A stretch of 64,000 nt of DNA from Triops longicaudatus (taxonomy: Eukaryota; Arthropoda; Branchiopoda; Notostraca; Triopsidae), in assembly GCA_022885665.1 (NCBI GenBank), contig JAGQDJ010000183.1, positions 1 through 64,000 of the forward strand, written 5' to 3'. Below are positions 48,773 to 61,331 of the stretch, piece by piece. Under the pieces are notes generated by a model. The model saw nothing but the letters and a program-made list of their open reading frames with translations. It was not told the origin of the DNA and searched no databases. Positions within the stretch are counted from its first letter, which is position 1. The number at the start of each line of letters is the position of its first letter. The position numbers were made by a program, and so were the translations under genes.

Positions 48773-50253
48773 TGGGGGCAGTGGCTTTAAACAAGGCAGG
48801 AATCTCTTGGTCAAGCCATAAATTCTGTAGGAAATGGCCTATTTCCAAATAAGTTTCTATTGATATTGTGATATCTATGGAGACATCTTCAAGGAGCTTT
48901 TCATTTTTTGTTTGTTTTTCATCTTCCACTTTTTCTTTCCTTCAAGCTGAGAAACACGTTTCGTGAGGACGAATCAATGTTTTGCCGTTTTTCGAACTCG
49001 CCACAGACCTTCGCGTCAGTTTTTGCTGACAAGCAACAATTTACGCTTGAAAACCCACATATCTATCTTTCCTATGTCTCGTTTCGAATAGGATTGATAG
49101 AAACAAAAAAGGAGCACGAGACGGGGATGTTGTGAGGACTTTTATTGGAATCTACCACGCTGCGATGAGCTTGCGCTATTGTTTTTCAAGCTTCCTTGAC
49201 TCGCAATTTAAACTTTTTCCAACCCCTCCGCGTTCTTTCTAAAGCAAAATATTCCCAGCTTCGTGTCGTAAAAGTTCTTTTCCTGCGGGGTAAAAATAGC
49301 TAACGAAATTACGATACCGCAATCAAGATAATAGAACGCTCCTAACGTTTTATTTCTTGTGGAACTGGAAATACAAACATTGTGGTACGTGATAAAAAGT
49401 ATGACACAGCACTAAGCTCCACCCACTGCGTGCACCTTGTTAAGCTAGTGTATAGAACCTCATAAGTCTCTTAGGTTTCCTCGACATGCATTTTCTCGTA
49501 AATTTCCTAGGCAGGGTATGCACGGAACATTGCTTTAGAATTTCGACTTCGAATAGCGTATTTCTTTGGGCAACGCAATTGCGCAGTATGGACCGTCTAC
49601 CACCAGACGCTGCAAATAATACGGGTTAAGATCCTTGTCTACTATATATAGCGAATATAGAGAATACCTTTTCCAGTGAAACGTGTACCTATAAAAGAGA
49701 ACTAGAATTAAGGTAGATGGAGTCTTCACCCAGCGCCGTAATACTGTTAAAAACATCTTCCCAGATGTGCTATTCCTCGCACTGCAGTCTTTTCTCTGCT
49801 TGCGGTCGTTTTCCTTTCTCCTGCACCCCAATGATTCCAAATTGCTGCCATTTTCGGGCCAGCATCTATAGTGTTGCTGTAGACGCTGTAGTCGGTAGAA
49901 AGGCACAATAGTACTGAACGTACCCCTTTTATTACGTACTTGAGATGCGCCTCGTGCTACGGCGTAATTAGCACTTTCAAACCGATACTTCTTGTAACCA
50001 AAGAGAGAAAGAAAATCGGGTACTTTTGTTTTGTAGACCTGGCAAGTTTTTCCATTCTTGATTAATTTAAAGCGGATTTTTTTAAAAGAAATGTAGGTTG
50101 GTTGTTCTCTAAATTATCTTAGAAGGTATTTTTGATTACTTTTAAAATACTGAGCGGTAGCACGAAATTAACAAGATACATTAATTTTTCACTTACATGT
50201 ACACTATGGACGAAACTCTTTCATTGTAAACGTTCGTTGTTTTGATTTACAGA

Positions 50254-50362
50254 GTTTGTAGCTCAAAGTTCGTAGTTCGTAGTCGAAACTTCGCAGTAGT
50301 CTGAGGTTCGTAGTTCGTAAGTTCGTAGTTCTTTGTTTCCAAAGCGTTCGTAGTTCATTAGT
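50254..50362 (+). repeat. TTCGTAG short-unit repeat
   Basis: GTTCGTAGTTC-type units recur irregularly at least six times (GTTCGTAGTTCGTAG, GTTCGTAGTTCGTAA, GTTCGTAGTT), broken by unique spacers. It looks like a small decayed minisatellite. Confidence 0.6.
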
Positions 50363-51833
50363 TGTGATTACGTACTCTGCCCGACTTTTCAACTCTTCTT
50401 TAATGGAAAAAATAAATAAATAAACAGAAAAACAATGCACAAGGTATAAAAGTACTACACACCTTTTAGTGCATGCCGAGCATGTTGTAACGTAATTAGC
50501 CAATATTTTCTTTATCGCAAGTAAGAAAAGGACTTTTCATGAGAATGCTCTACGTAAGGCAATCGCTCCGCTACCCCTTTTCGTTCCCTGTTAGCCCCAG
50601 GTTCCCATTATCGTTCCTGTTCCCCAACCACGACAACATTTACATAACAACCGCCTCAAGATCAATCTAGCTTCTTTGGCTCTCGGCGCAGGGAGAAGGT
50701 TACTGCTGTGCCTATAACTTTCACTCCAGTAGGTCAGCATGCTAATGCTGCGGCTGCCTCTCCAAGAATAATATCCCTGTACCTCTCAGCAGGCACAACG
50801 TGGGTGCAACAATGACCAGACACACTAGCATACACACGCGAAAGGACATCATGCATGTGTATTGGAAAGCCCACAAGGAAACCTTGTTATCTCTGTCAAC
50901 ATAGCTTCTCTTGTCAACTAAACTGAACGAAAACTCTTACCCTCCTCGAACTCCTCCTACTCACTTGAGTTAGGCTGGGTTTCCACTACCACCACAGCCC
51001 AAGTTCTCAGAACATTTACGACAAATTACCGTGAAATAGTTTCTTTGCGTCTTAAAAATGCGTATATTTAATTCTGCTTATCCGGGGGGGATACGTTCCA
51101 GTGGATAAGGAAAACCGCGAATGAAAAGTGGAAAATTACACTGATGCGTTCGGAAATTCCGAAAAATACGGATAATATTACAGTTAATATCAAGTCTAAT
51201 AGGAAAATTCATTAGTAAACCTATGCAAAGTATCAGACAGTTTTCTCTATTTCACCGCCTTTAAAATATTATAACTCAGCTATTTTCGGTAACTGCTTTA
51301 TCAGTGTTTTATTCAGAAAATCAAACTTCATAAATGGGACCAGCTTAGAAAATAATATTAAATTCATTAATTTTACAAATTAGCTTAGTTTCGCCATTTC
51401 AACAGTATAAGCGGTCTTCCTGATACTCGTCATATCCTAAATGTATAGTTTGACCCGTGAAAACAGTCGAATTTTTTTAGCCGTTTCTCCACTGTACCTC
51501 GAGTTTCGCCGACAGTGAAAACGCAGCCTTAGTGTGTCAGGGTACAAGTATCTTCCAAGATAGATGTCCCAGTACACCTATCATTCACTCGTTACATCTC
51601 TTCCTGGCTACCAAGCGAATGAAATGGAATTTAAAAAACTGTCAATCCAGGAGTCCTTTTTCTTCTTTGCTAGCGTTCTTTTATCAATAAGCTTGTCTAC
51701 CTTTGCTTAACGGGCAAGTATTCATAACTGTCACTAGGCTATTTATCGCTTGTCCAGTAAAACCCTTTTTTGTAGCTGTTTCGTCCTCTTTCTATCGTTG
51801 TTCTCATTATTGGGCCTTTTTTTTACGATCCAG

Positions 51834-51997
51834 GAAACGAAATGGCGGCCATCCAAGCCGCCGACGCTTCCAAGGCCTCCAAACTGGTGACCTTATGGAT
51901 TCCAGTCCTCCTGACCTTGTTTCCGCTACGGGCCGCTACGTGGAACCGACAGGCGAGTCTGGTACTCCTAGCTTTCGTCCTAATCTCATCGTGCTAA
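51834..51997 (+). CDS. Dpr-type gene, coding exon 6 (C-terminal stalk and hydrophobic tail)
   Basis: The acceptor is TTTTACGATCCAG; entry is phase 1 and the exon ends at TAA (51995-51997). It encodes GNEMAAIQAADASKASK, then two hydrophobic runs (LVTLWIPVLLTLFPL and SLVLLAFVLISSC) separated by RAATWNRQA. A terminal hydrophobic tail suits GPI anchoring as known for many Dpr proteins; the doubled tail could instead form membrane segments. Confidence 0.85.
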
Positions 51998-52298
51998 CTT
52001 CGTGTGATCCCAAAAATGGTGAAAAACTTGACTGACTTTCAAAAAATCGCGAAAAGCACGTCCTGGGCGCCAAAGAAGATTCCAATAATGGGACCAAAGA
52101 AAAATTCCTTGGCGATCTAACTCATTCAGAAAACAAAAAAGTGATGACAGAAAAGTGGGACAATTAAGACAACCCTTAACCCCTCCTATAAGCCCACCTC
52201 AACCCCCCAGTACTACAATCCAGGGTATTAATCACTAACACATGGTACTCCGTTCGGGCCGCTCCAAGAAATCGTATTCCTTGGAAAAGGCAGACGAG

Positions 52299-52304
52299 AA
52301 TAAA
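52299..52304 (+). promoter_or_regulatory. Candidate polyadenylation signal AATAAA for the Dpr-type gene
   Basis: AATAAA lies about 300 nt after the Dpr stop codon and runs into an A tract. Another AATAAA lies about 75 nt further on, so the site used is uncertain. Confidence 0.3.
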
Positions 52305-55300
52305 AAAAAAAAAAAAGAAATGAAACTTTGGCAGAGAAGAAAACAAGGTTCAAGTGATTCTAACTTGTGAGTGTAAATAAATGGTGAAGATTCGTGCTAC
52401 TGGAGAAATATTAAAAATTAAGATTTTTTCTGTTAAACGGGAACGTGTTACTTTTAAGATAAAAAAAAATTACTGGCTGCGTCAATACAGTGTCTCTTCA
52501 CTCTTGGGAGAATGAAGGTAATTCCTAGTTATTGATTTCCGGCCTCCTGTTCCGGGTAATGAGCTCAGGTTATTATTGTTTGTACCTGTGTACAGCACGT
52601 AAGGCGATACTACGTCAAACCCCGGAGCTTACAATCATTTGTTCTGCCTAGAGTATTGTTCTGACATGGATCCAGAAATAGCTCTGTAGAAATTATTTGT
52701 TTTTTCTTTTGTTGCATACAAGTGTACTTTTCTAACCTAAATTCTGGAAGAAATTCTATAACCGAAAAAAAAAAAAACAATAAATATACGTAAAGGCTAC
52801 GTACCTTAGGGTAAAAATGAAGGTTTTGCTTCAAAGGTATGAAAAGAAAAAGCCGAATTTTTGGAAGGTAACACGAGACTTAGGGGACAAGTTCATATAA
52901 GGGAGATGGAGATCTGACACGCGAAACTTTGGTACCACGGGGTAATTATCGTGTGAGGATTGATTATGAAATTAGTCTACCCTTCAAGGTAACGGAGCTA
53001 AAAAAATGGATTTTTTTAGTATGTCACGGGAAGCTATTAGGCAGTTACTGACAAAGTAAAAACGAACACAACAGGAAATTACTCGATTTTTTTTTGGTAA
53101 TTTACCGTGCCAAGGTATGGAACAAGATTATAAAGAATGAAAGTTCGGTAACGCAAGATGTCGAATTTGACTCACAAAGTGGAATAAGCCCGGATGCAAA
53201 ATTTTTGCCAATAAAACCGGAGATGTAACCAACAAATTTACTTTTCTGCCAGAGTGGAAAAATGGCGAGGGAAGGTTCTAAGAAACAGCACTGAATGTCA
53301 CAACAAATCTAAAATCAATAAATAAAGGGTAAGGAATCGCAAATCAATAGAAAAACATTCACACTGTTTTTGGGGAAATTATCTAGCTAAATATTCCTTT
53401 CTGAAACTGATGGCTTTCGCGTTTCGCATGCAAATGCTTCGGTTTTGATCATTAGAACCGTAAAATAAGTAAAGCTCGTGTTGCTGAAACTAATGTCTAA
53501 AGTTGCCTGCAATTGCGTATAACTTTGGAGAAGGTTGCACCACACAGCACAATTGGTCGCAATCGATGCAAGCAGACAGAAAGTGACCGGATTACGCGTT
53601 CTGGCACGAGACAACTTGCAATGCAAATTTGATGCCATTCCTGAGAATTATACAAAAAAATAAGTTGGAGGATTTTCTGCACTCGAGTTGGAGAATACTT
53701 TTGTACTCCAGGGAGGAAGAAAAGCCAGCAAAGTGCATTAAGGAACGTAAGAAGCAAATGGAACGAGTTTCAATAATACAGTCAAACTCGAGTGGCTTCT
53801 GAGTAAAGGAATGATTCTATGAACCTCTTACGATTAGGCTCGAGAACCTTTTTAAACTCACTGAGTCACAAATCCATTCTAACAATTGGCTTGACTATCT
53901 ATCTCGCGATACCTCTGAATTAAAAATTCAACTGAATGTCTTTTAATGCCTTCATTTTTTACTTTTATTTCAATGTAAATATCCATTACACGGAAAGTTA
54001 AGATTTTTTCCGGTGCTAGCGATCTTTTAGTTGTTGACCTTAGTAATCTTTAACACCATTATACGAATACAGAAGTTCAGTTTTGCGAAATTATATGCAC
54101 TGACTTTCCGCAGACAATTTGCATCAAGGCTAAATGCAGTAGACATCTGAATGTAAAAATGTCCAGTTCAACTTTCACTGAGAGAGACGATTCATTGAAA
54201 ATAAGTTTGTATGGAAATAAACCTTATGGAATAAACCCAACTAAAGAAATTGAAATATATTTCAGTTCTTTCTCTGACATGATTTTGATATTGGCAAAAG
54301 TCTGCCACGAAATATCGCGCAAAATCTGGCTAAAAGGTATCCTGGGCAATGCTATGACACATGCACCGAGCGTTACAATTTCTATGATCTTTTTCTATTT
54401 CCGTCCTAGGGAACCACGACAACGGACTAACAACGCTCACCACTACCGAAAGATACCTTCAATAATCAAACAAAGCTTTCAATGCGACCTTCAATCCAAT
54501 TATCACGAACACCATTACTCTTCCCTTCCTTAATTGAATTAAACACTTCATCAGAAACATTCAAATCATTTACGTTTCGATATTATTCCGGAACAATAGC
54601 GTATTTATTTTAATTCTTTTAATTTTGCCTTCAACCATCCTAACTGATGTAATAATAAACCTATTCAAATCTTGCAATTTTTCCGTTATAAAATATATAT
54701 CTACTTGTTCACCACGCAACTTTCCACGAATCATGAGCAAAATCTGGGAAAACAATTGCAATGTTTCGAGATCTCTGCCTAATGTTCCTTGTTTCACAAA
54801 AGCAAAATCCCTTCCTAACCCTTATTAAACCTATCATTCTCATCTCTAGGCTTTCAATACCGTTATTTTCATCTCTTGACTGAAGGTTTCCTTTCAAGGA
54901 CGCTAATTCCGTCTCAGGTTCGTATTCTGCAAACCCGCACCAAGTCAAATGTCACGATCACCATGGAAAACCGTGACTTTCCATCTCTTGCGTCTTTTCC
55001 AAGTTCAACCTAAAACCCCGTCCAACTTTCCCCCATATCCCCAGTCAATACTCGTAGAACATGGCAGTAACAAGACGTTCCCGCGGATCAGGACAAGCCA
55101 TCATCTGGACCCCTAATTAATCCACGTTTTCATCATCACGCCAATCATCCACCCTTTCGGCTTCTTGTGCAAACAAACCCAATTTCCGGCGGAGTAGTTT
55201 ATGTATTTGTGTACTAAAACTTCTACGCTTTTCCTCTGTGAATCCAGCCAGTTTTCACTCTTGTGTTGCTTGTATATTTTGGAGCATTTTAAACTTCAAA

Positions 55301-55324
55301 AGCATGTAACTTTTTTGCGCCCAC

Positions 55325-55344
55325 AAAAAAAAAAAAAAAAAAAA
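55325..55344 (+). repeat. Poly-A run (20 A)
   Basis: An uninterrupted A homopolymer (poly-T on the minus strand), about 225 nt beyond the thioredoxin stop. No retroposon body is recognised. Confidence 0.8.
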
Positions 55345-55475
55345 TAACCTGAAATACAAGAGAAAGTGGGGAAAATAACATTCAGGGTGTCACGGGCGGG
55401 GCTTCTTGCATATGTCACTCACTAACCAAACTACCGTGCCAAAATTACACCAATTTGAAATGCAAACTGATAAAA

Positions 55476-55481
55476 TTTAAT
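55476..55481 (-). promoter_or_regulatory. Candidate polyadenylation signal ATTAAA for thioredoxin
   Basis: TTTAAT on the plus strand reads ATTAAA on the minus strand, about 90 nt after the thioredoxin stop. It is the common variant signal, in an AT-rich setting. Confidence 0.3.
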
Positions 55482-55568
55482 TTTTTAAAAAATGTTTTTT
55501 TTTTTCACGACGGTCCCCTTTGTTGCCGCCCCCCACATGATCTCTCCTTTCAAAGGCGACGGGTCACT

Positions 55569-55631
55569 TCACTTGTTCGCTTCGACCAATTCACGGAGTT
55601 TCTCCTCATTGGCCCCGGAGAATTCAGCCAC
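55569..55631 (-). CDS. Thioredoxin, last coding exon
   Basis: A good acceptor (T-rich tract then TTTCAAG) precedes 55631. The exon encodes VAEFSGANEEKLRELVEANK and TGA, the classic last strand and C-terminal helix of a cytosolic thioredoxin (F-S-G-A-N is highly conserved). It joins in phase 0 to the exon at 63950-64000, giving QGNK followed by VAEF. Thioredoxin is a small dithiol-disulfide oxidoreductase reduced by thioredoxin reductase. The active-site CGPC exon lies beyond the window. Confidence 0.92.
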   Translation of the reverse strand: MAEFSGANEEKLRELVEANK

Positions 55632-58600
55632 CTTGAAACAAAACATAAAAAAAAAGAGTCCATGAATGTCCGTAACACAAAGCCATTGGCTATCAAACGC
55701 AAACCACAAACAATGGATCACATACTCGAACAGAAGCAAACAATAACAGCAAAACTGACAAGTTCTTTTCTCTCCTTTTTGTGACTTTACAATTTCTACC
55801 ACTCTGACGTGCTCAAGCACCCGTAGGATCAAAGTTTACTATTGGAAACGGGGGAGTGGAAACCTGGGCAACCCAGCCAAGGGAGAACAATTGGCTTGAC
55901 ACAGGTAAGTGTCGTGCAACCTGCTCGTTAACAATGCTTTCTCACACAACAGTCCGCCTTGCCACTGACCGAAAAAAAAGAAACTTTTCCATAGAAAACG
56001 GTGTACAAAATTCCCTTACAAAACCAAGAGAAATGAAACTCCTAAAACACTAGCAGAACAACTGTGTGCCCTAAGCTGAGCCAACAAAAGGAAAACCTAA
56101 TTCCGATTCGATTGTTTTCGAAAATTCATGAAGGGACCCAAAATTGAGTTACTAAGCCCACAATAACCCAAAAATCCCCTCAACAAGCTCTGAAAACGAT
56201 AAGAAATAAATGAATACATAGAATTTCTACTCAAGAAATGCTACCTTCATCGCATACGGGGCCAACATGCATAGCAACAGGAAGTATACATTCCTTTGCA
56301 ATAAATATTTATAGTTAGCTTCTATAATCGATGCTTTATTTAACAGCAAAGTCTTCCAACGAGTTTTTTTCCAGCTTAGCGTCGCTTCAAGCTATCTTCC
56401 AAGAGAACAAAGGAATTTCTTGGAAAACCAAATTGGCAGTTTTACCATGTACAATGAACTCACAAGGATAGAAAAAAGTACGGTTAATGACAGCAATATC
56501 CTCTTTGGCAGTGAACAGCTATAAAGCCTAAAGTGCACCAAACAACCTGCATCCTGATCCCATATCTTCGTTACGCAATTGATAGATTTTATGTTTTCCT
56601 GTATTTAGGCTCTATATCATTTTCCTTCCTTTTTTTACCTCACGCTTCATTTTTTATATGTTGTAGCAAAAGTCGTTATTTCCCCAAATTGCCTCTTTTA
56701 CTTTAATAAAGCAATTACGTTTTCTGAACGACAACTCGAATCCGTACTTAAACCGCTCAGGACAAAACATTGGTGGTAAGTCGACCACAAGTTCGGTGGC
56801 TTTTAGTCGCCAAACTGGAATCAATATGTTCTTACGGAAGTTGTACCTAAACCATAATTACTGCGCAGAGATAGGAACGAAATGCCGTGTAGTACTTTTA
56901 GTGTTACCAGGAATTACTGCAATTGTCCCAAACTCGTTAAGCTTGTTTACGATGATGGCATCGACAATTCAAGTTTATATGATTCCTGTATCTTGGGAGG
57001 GTTGACACGCATATGTGCGGAATGTAGACACCGCTTTTAATACTTGCGCTATGTTTACATCTTTCGGTCCATTTAATGCCCTTTAAGTTTTTCTTATCAG
57101 TGACGTAAGTTTAGTAACTAAACGTAACTTTAAAAAAAATATTATATACAAACATTTAAATCTCATTCAGGAATATAACGTAACCTATCTACTGAAGTAA
57201 ATCTATTAAAACCAAAACTATTGCAACTATCGTAAAACTAAAGACTTTTGAAAGAAACGTTGAAAGTTTGCGAAATTTTCATAACGTAATTTTTATAGAT
57301 TATTGTAAATGGAGAGAGTTAAACTTTGCTAGCATTACAAAATAAGTAAATATTTCAAACATTTTTTTATGTGGGCTATGATAGTGATTTAAAAGTTTAG
57401 CGACTTGATCCGGCACAACTTCAGTTTCTTTTGGAACGAACAGATTAGTGAAGTCGAAAAAAAGTAACACGGTTAGAGATACCTAGGATGCATTACACGA
57501 CTCGCTTAAGTTTCGTTCCTAAGTCCCCTAAGGCTGTACACAAGAGAGGCTGCACAAGTACCGGATCTTGGACGCTCGTGCGATACTCCGCACTGAACCA
57601 AAAACGCAGGCACTCCAAGAACAATATGGTGCACTTTACCCTCTTTTGAAATACCTCCTATTGTTTACAAACCTGCTTTATATAACGCAACAAGGTACTA
57701 TCTACATTTCACTCAAATGTACACATTTTCTCTAAATTCACGAACGACATGAAGCTCACAAGAACAAAGAATTATCTATTAAACTCAACACAGTCCCATA
57801 AGCTCCTGTATATTTGTTTTCAATGTTTACTTATTTGAATCATTCATAACAATTACAAAAAGTGGGCAATATTTACAGAAAAATTAAATCTCTTCGGTTC
57901 TGGTGCTTTTTCTTTGTATTGTTCTACCCTGCACGTGTGACATCACTCCAGCGTTAATTAGAATTGCTTCGCTAACACAACCAAGACTTTATCTAATTCA
58001 ATCAACAGCTTGGGTAAACACGGAACCCAAGAAATGCCATCTTTTGTCTCCCGTACTTATATAACCTTCCAATAATTAACCCAACTCCATAGGGTTTTAG
58101 TACTCTTACGACGTCGAACGAGTTCTTTCGGATAAGCGGAAACAAGTCGTGACAAGTTTGCGTAACTGGCTGTAACTTTATTATACAATTTCCGCAGCCT
58201 TTGTTCTCTCCAGCTCATTACGCATTTCAAATCGATTACCCTACAGCTCAACGATTTCTTGTAACGAGCACAATACACAATACAACAATAAAACTCTGGA
58301 GACACTAACTACTCCATGTTCCGAAACTACGTCATTACTTTTTTCCACTAAACTTTTCTGTAACGTGGATTAGAAACCTTTGAGCTAAGACTAATTAACA
58401 CCTAGCAACGTCACAGTTCCTTTAGAAAACGTATTCGAAAGATCACTTCAAAGATACTTCGAAGAGCGTCTCACATATAAGCAAGCATGAGCTATTTTGG
58501 AAAAGTCTTCTGACAGTAATGCAGGGAAACTTCACCTCATTATTGCGCTATAGCACTTTCTTAAAAAAGCTCTTTTAAAATTTTATTTCTGTACAGCTTA

Positions 58601-59932
58601 TCCTCTTATAGGTGAGTTACACGGTAGTATTTTCTGGCGATTTCTTAAAAATTACATCCGAGTTTCTTGTACTACAATTCCTTTTAATAAACTGCACTCC
58701 TTTAAATAAATTGCAATTTGCTGAAGCTATATACTGAAAAGCTATTTACTGAAAAATAAGAAAGTTAAGACTTTCTTAAGAAAGAATTCAAAATATTTTT
58801 GTTAAAAAAAATACATGAACACGAAAGTCAGGTTTCCTTTTCTTTGTCTGACACTTCTCAGGTACGGACTTGGATTGTTGCACTGCGTTGGATAGGTCCC
58901 TGAAGGACAATAAGTCATCGGAAATGTCAGGTGATGCACCAATAGAAAGTACGCACTCAGCACCAAATGGCTTTGGCCCACCTTGTACGATCATAAAAAA
59001 ATACCCCAATAAAAGCGTCATGAGAAAATTGTTGCTCGTTCTCCCCCGACAATGAACACCTTATACCTTTCTTTCCTAATCTACTTCAGGCAGTCATACC
59101 TGGCATAACTGCGTGGCGAAAGAAAGAAAAAGAAAGGAAAACGTTTGGTATTTCTTCCAGCGCTTTCCTTTGTTACGCAGCGTTATTAGTCAACTCTGAA
59201 AGCTCTAACTAGCGCATCAGTTAATTATAAAGCTTTTTTTCTCCCAACAAAAATGTGCCTGACATTCACGGAGGCGATGATTTCAGTGAACCAAGTTTGA
59301 AATTCCATGACAAATACAAAACAGAACGAAAGATTCCAAAGTTGGTCATGAACAAAAAGTTGTCTCTTGTTTAATGAAATTCACATACAAACTCAACAAA
59401 ATAAGCCAATATATAGGAGAAAAAATATATGTTTTAACATACGAAAATTGTCACAAACGCACGAAGAACAAAAGAAATCAATAGGAACATTTCAAGAACT
59501 TAACTGACACTTGACGAACTAATAAATAAATAATAAATAAATTATAGTAACAATAATAAAGATAATACGTTATTCCAACAGTAATCAAAAGAAAAAATAC
59601 AACGAGGCTTATGATAAAGCAAAACACGTGAAGTACTAAACACTGTACTAAAATACTAAATACTGCCGCGTCGATAGAATTTATAATATTGCAGGTTTTT
59701 GTGTAATATTCAAATTTTGAAGACACTGTGACGGATTGCTGTCTAGTTTATTACTGCATAACTACCCATTTAGTACAGATGAAATTTAAAACTTCGTGTA
59801 TTTTATAGCACTAAACTTTAGAAACAGTTCCACAAAACGTTGAAAACAAGACTTCTGGACAAAAGACATTTAGGTCATTGGAGAATTTTGCTGTAAATAG
59901 ATTTCGAAACAAATCTGGTAGCTCTTAGCTGC

Positions 59933-59944
59933 CAGTAATTACTG
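59933..59944. repeat. Perfect 12-bp palindrome CAGTAATTACTG
   Basis: Two facing halves of the GCAGTAAT-type word form a perfect palindrome inside the thioredoxin intron. It is part of the dispersed motif family dense in this intron. Confidence 0.4.
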
Positions 59945-61316
59945 CCAAGGCACGAAAAGCCATTAATCCCTGTATCTTCTTTCACAACTTTCCAAGACCA
60001 CAAACTTTCGTTTCTTCCGAGGAAACACCAGCGGGTACACTATACATTTTAATAAGACGTCTGTTGCACAAATATGCGAATGTTTCTGCGAAAAGTCCAC
60101 ACAATTTTGCCTGCCTAAATATTTATAAAATCACATTAAATCGTTTCTCCAACAAATGGTTTTTTCCTTGAACAAGCATTGTTTTTAATTCATAAAAAAT
60201 ACTTAATATTCATGAGTGAGTACATTTCTGCAGCTAAACTTCAATCTTAAATTTTCAATAAATCTGTTTGCACACCTTCAAAGACAAGAATCATAAAAAA
60301 TTGCTCAAGGATACAAAGCATGCAATAGTTTTCCAATACCTCTCTAACCTACGACTGAAAAAAGTTTGAAGCCACGCCTACTGCTCACGATCGTGACAAT
60401 AACACGGCTTTCCTCCGAGTTCAACATGCAACGCAACTTGTTAAGGAGTTCAAAAGTTTCTTTTTAATATCCCTTTTCGTCGCAGAACAAAAAATCGAGA
60501 GGAAACAAAGCCACGCCCACTTGTTTCTGAACACAACTTACCGTGAAAATGTCCCGAAAACTTCAGTTTTAAGGCAAAGAAATCCAACAAGATTTTGAAC
60601 CCTAAACCCCCTACACGCACTGCGAACCTTTAGCCCACGCCCCCTTGCGATCTCACAGAAATGAGATTTTTCCAGAAAGAGGAAAATGCCTGGTAAGTCG
60701 AAATCATGCATGTTTCATGTGACAACAGTTATTTACAGCGAAGACTAAGAGAGGATTTTTTTCGTGTATTTTTATTTCTGTTGAAGAAATGGCAAGAGGA
60801 AAAGCGAGAGAAAGGGAAGATCGTGTTTAAGATCCAAGGGAACTCAAAGTAAGTGTATACATTTCAGCTGGCCAGTACTCCACTCCCGGTGCTTCCCTTT
60901 ACGTTATTGTATTTCTTTCCCTCGCAGAAATATTTTTTCTTTCTTCGATAGACTATGAGAACGAAAGTAGTGCGTCTAACCTTTAGTTGTTAGTCTGGCT
61001 TTGTACGCAACTCGTTACGCTCAAGTTCCCCAAAAGGAACAGTTCTAATCTCTAATGAAAGACAACGCAAAACTTCGCTTTACGACACTAATCCGAACCA
61101 ATGGATGCCTCGAAATAGTATATAGCAGGTGTGAGATTTCTTGCCCAGTATTTCTTTGTTTCAGTGGACAGAGCAAATTTCTTAAAAAATGGAGAGATTT
61201 GGCCGTATGAGACAGCTTGGTTGGGAAAAAGTTTGTAGCGAGAGAACGAAAATGGAGGAAAAGAAAGAATGGATTGGTAAGATATGACGTCACTCGTAGA
61301 GGCAGTGAAGAAGTTG

Positions 61317-61331
61317 GGCAGAAATACTGCC
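61317..61331. repeat. Short inverted motif GGCAGAAATACTGCC (copy 2)
   Basis: Identical to 11815-11829, with the match extending to 18 bases. It lies in the thioredoxin intron. Confidence 0.5.

Larger units (their letters stand above)
48200..51833 (+). other. Dpr-type gene intron 5
   Basis: This intron of about 3.6 kb carries copy B of the dispersed repeat (48684-48772) and the TTCGTAG short-unit repeat (50254-50362). No additional exon is recognised. Confidence 0.7.
35166..51997 (+). other. Gene span: Dpr/Zig-8-type two-Ig-domain cell-surface protein
   Basis: Six coding exons join through GT-AG introns to 951 nt, a 316-residue protein of the Dpr family. In insects these neuronal surface proteins bind DIP proteins and help specify synaptic partners. 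The layout is a signal peptide (1-20), a Pro/Ala-rich stretch (37-56), Ig1 (Cys70, Trp82, Cys132, with the Dpr hallmark VSWVRRRDWHIL), Ig2 (Cys174, Trp188, Cys246, with DSGRYSC), a short stalk with the family-like MAAIQ, and a hydrophobic tail ending in SSC. Intron positions split YDCQ|V and VVTN|S at phase 0. I cannot assign a specific Dpr number. Oddities are a Gly/Pro/Ser-rich insertion in Ig2 (about 196-218), no N-x-S/T sequon anywhere, and two hydrophobic stretches at the C-terminus. Confidence 0.92.
51998..55568. other. Intergenic between convergent Dpr-type and thioredoxin genes
   Basis: It should hold both 3' UTRs. No coding exon is recognised; the ORFs at 54159-54533 and 54709-54948 lack family resemblance. 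A 20-nt A run lies at 55325-55344. Confidence 0.55.

Noticed and set aside
50254..50362. CRISPR-like array
   Set aside because: Units are far too short and irregular, spacers are uneven, there are no cas genes, and the genome is eukaryotic.
54159..54948. Small gene(s) between the Dpr-type and thioredoxin stops
   Set aside because: Both strands give short, Ser/Asn/Arg-rich frames with no motif; more likely 3' UTR or intergenic DNA.
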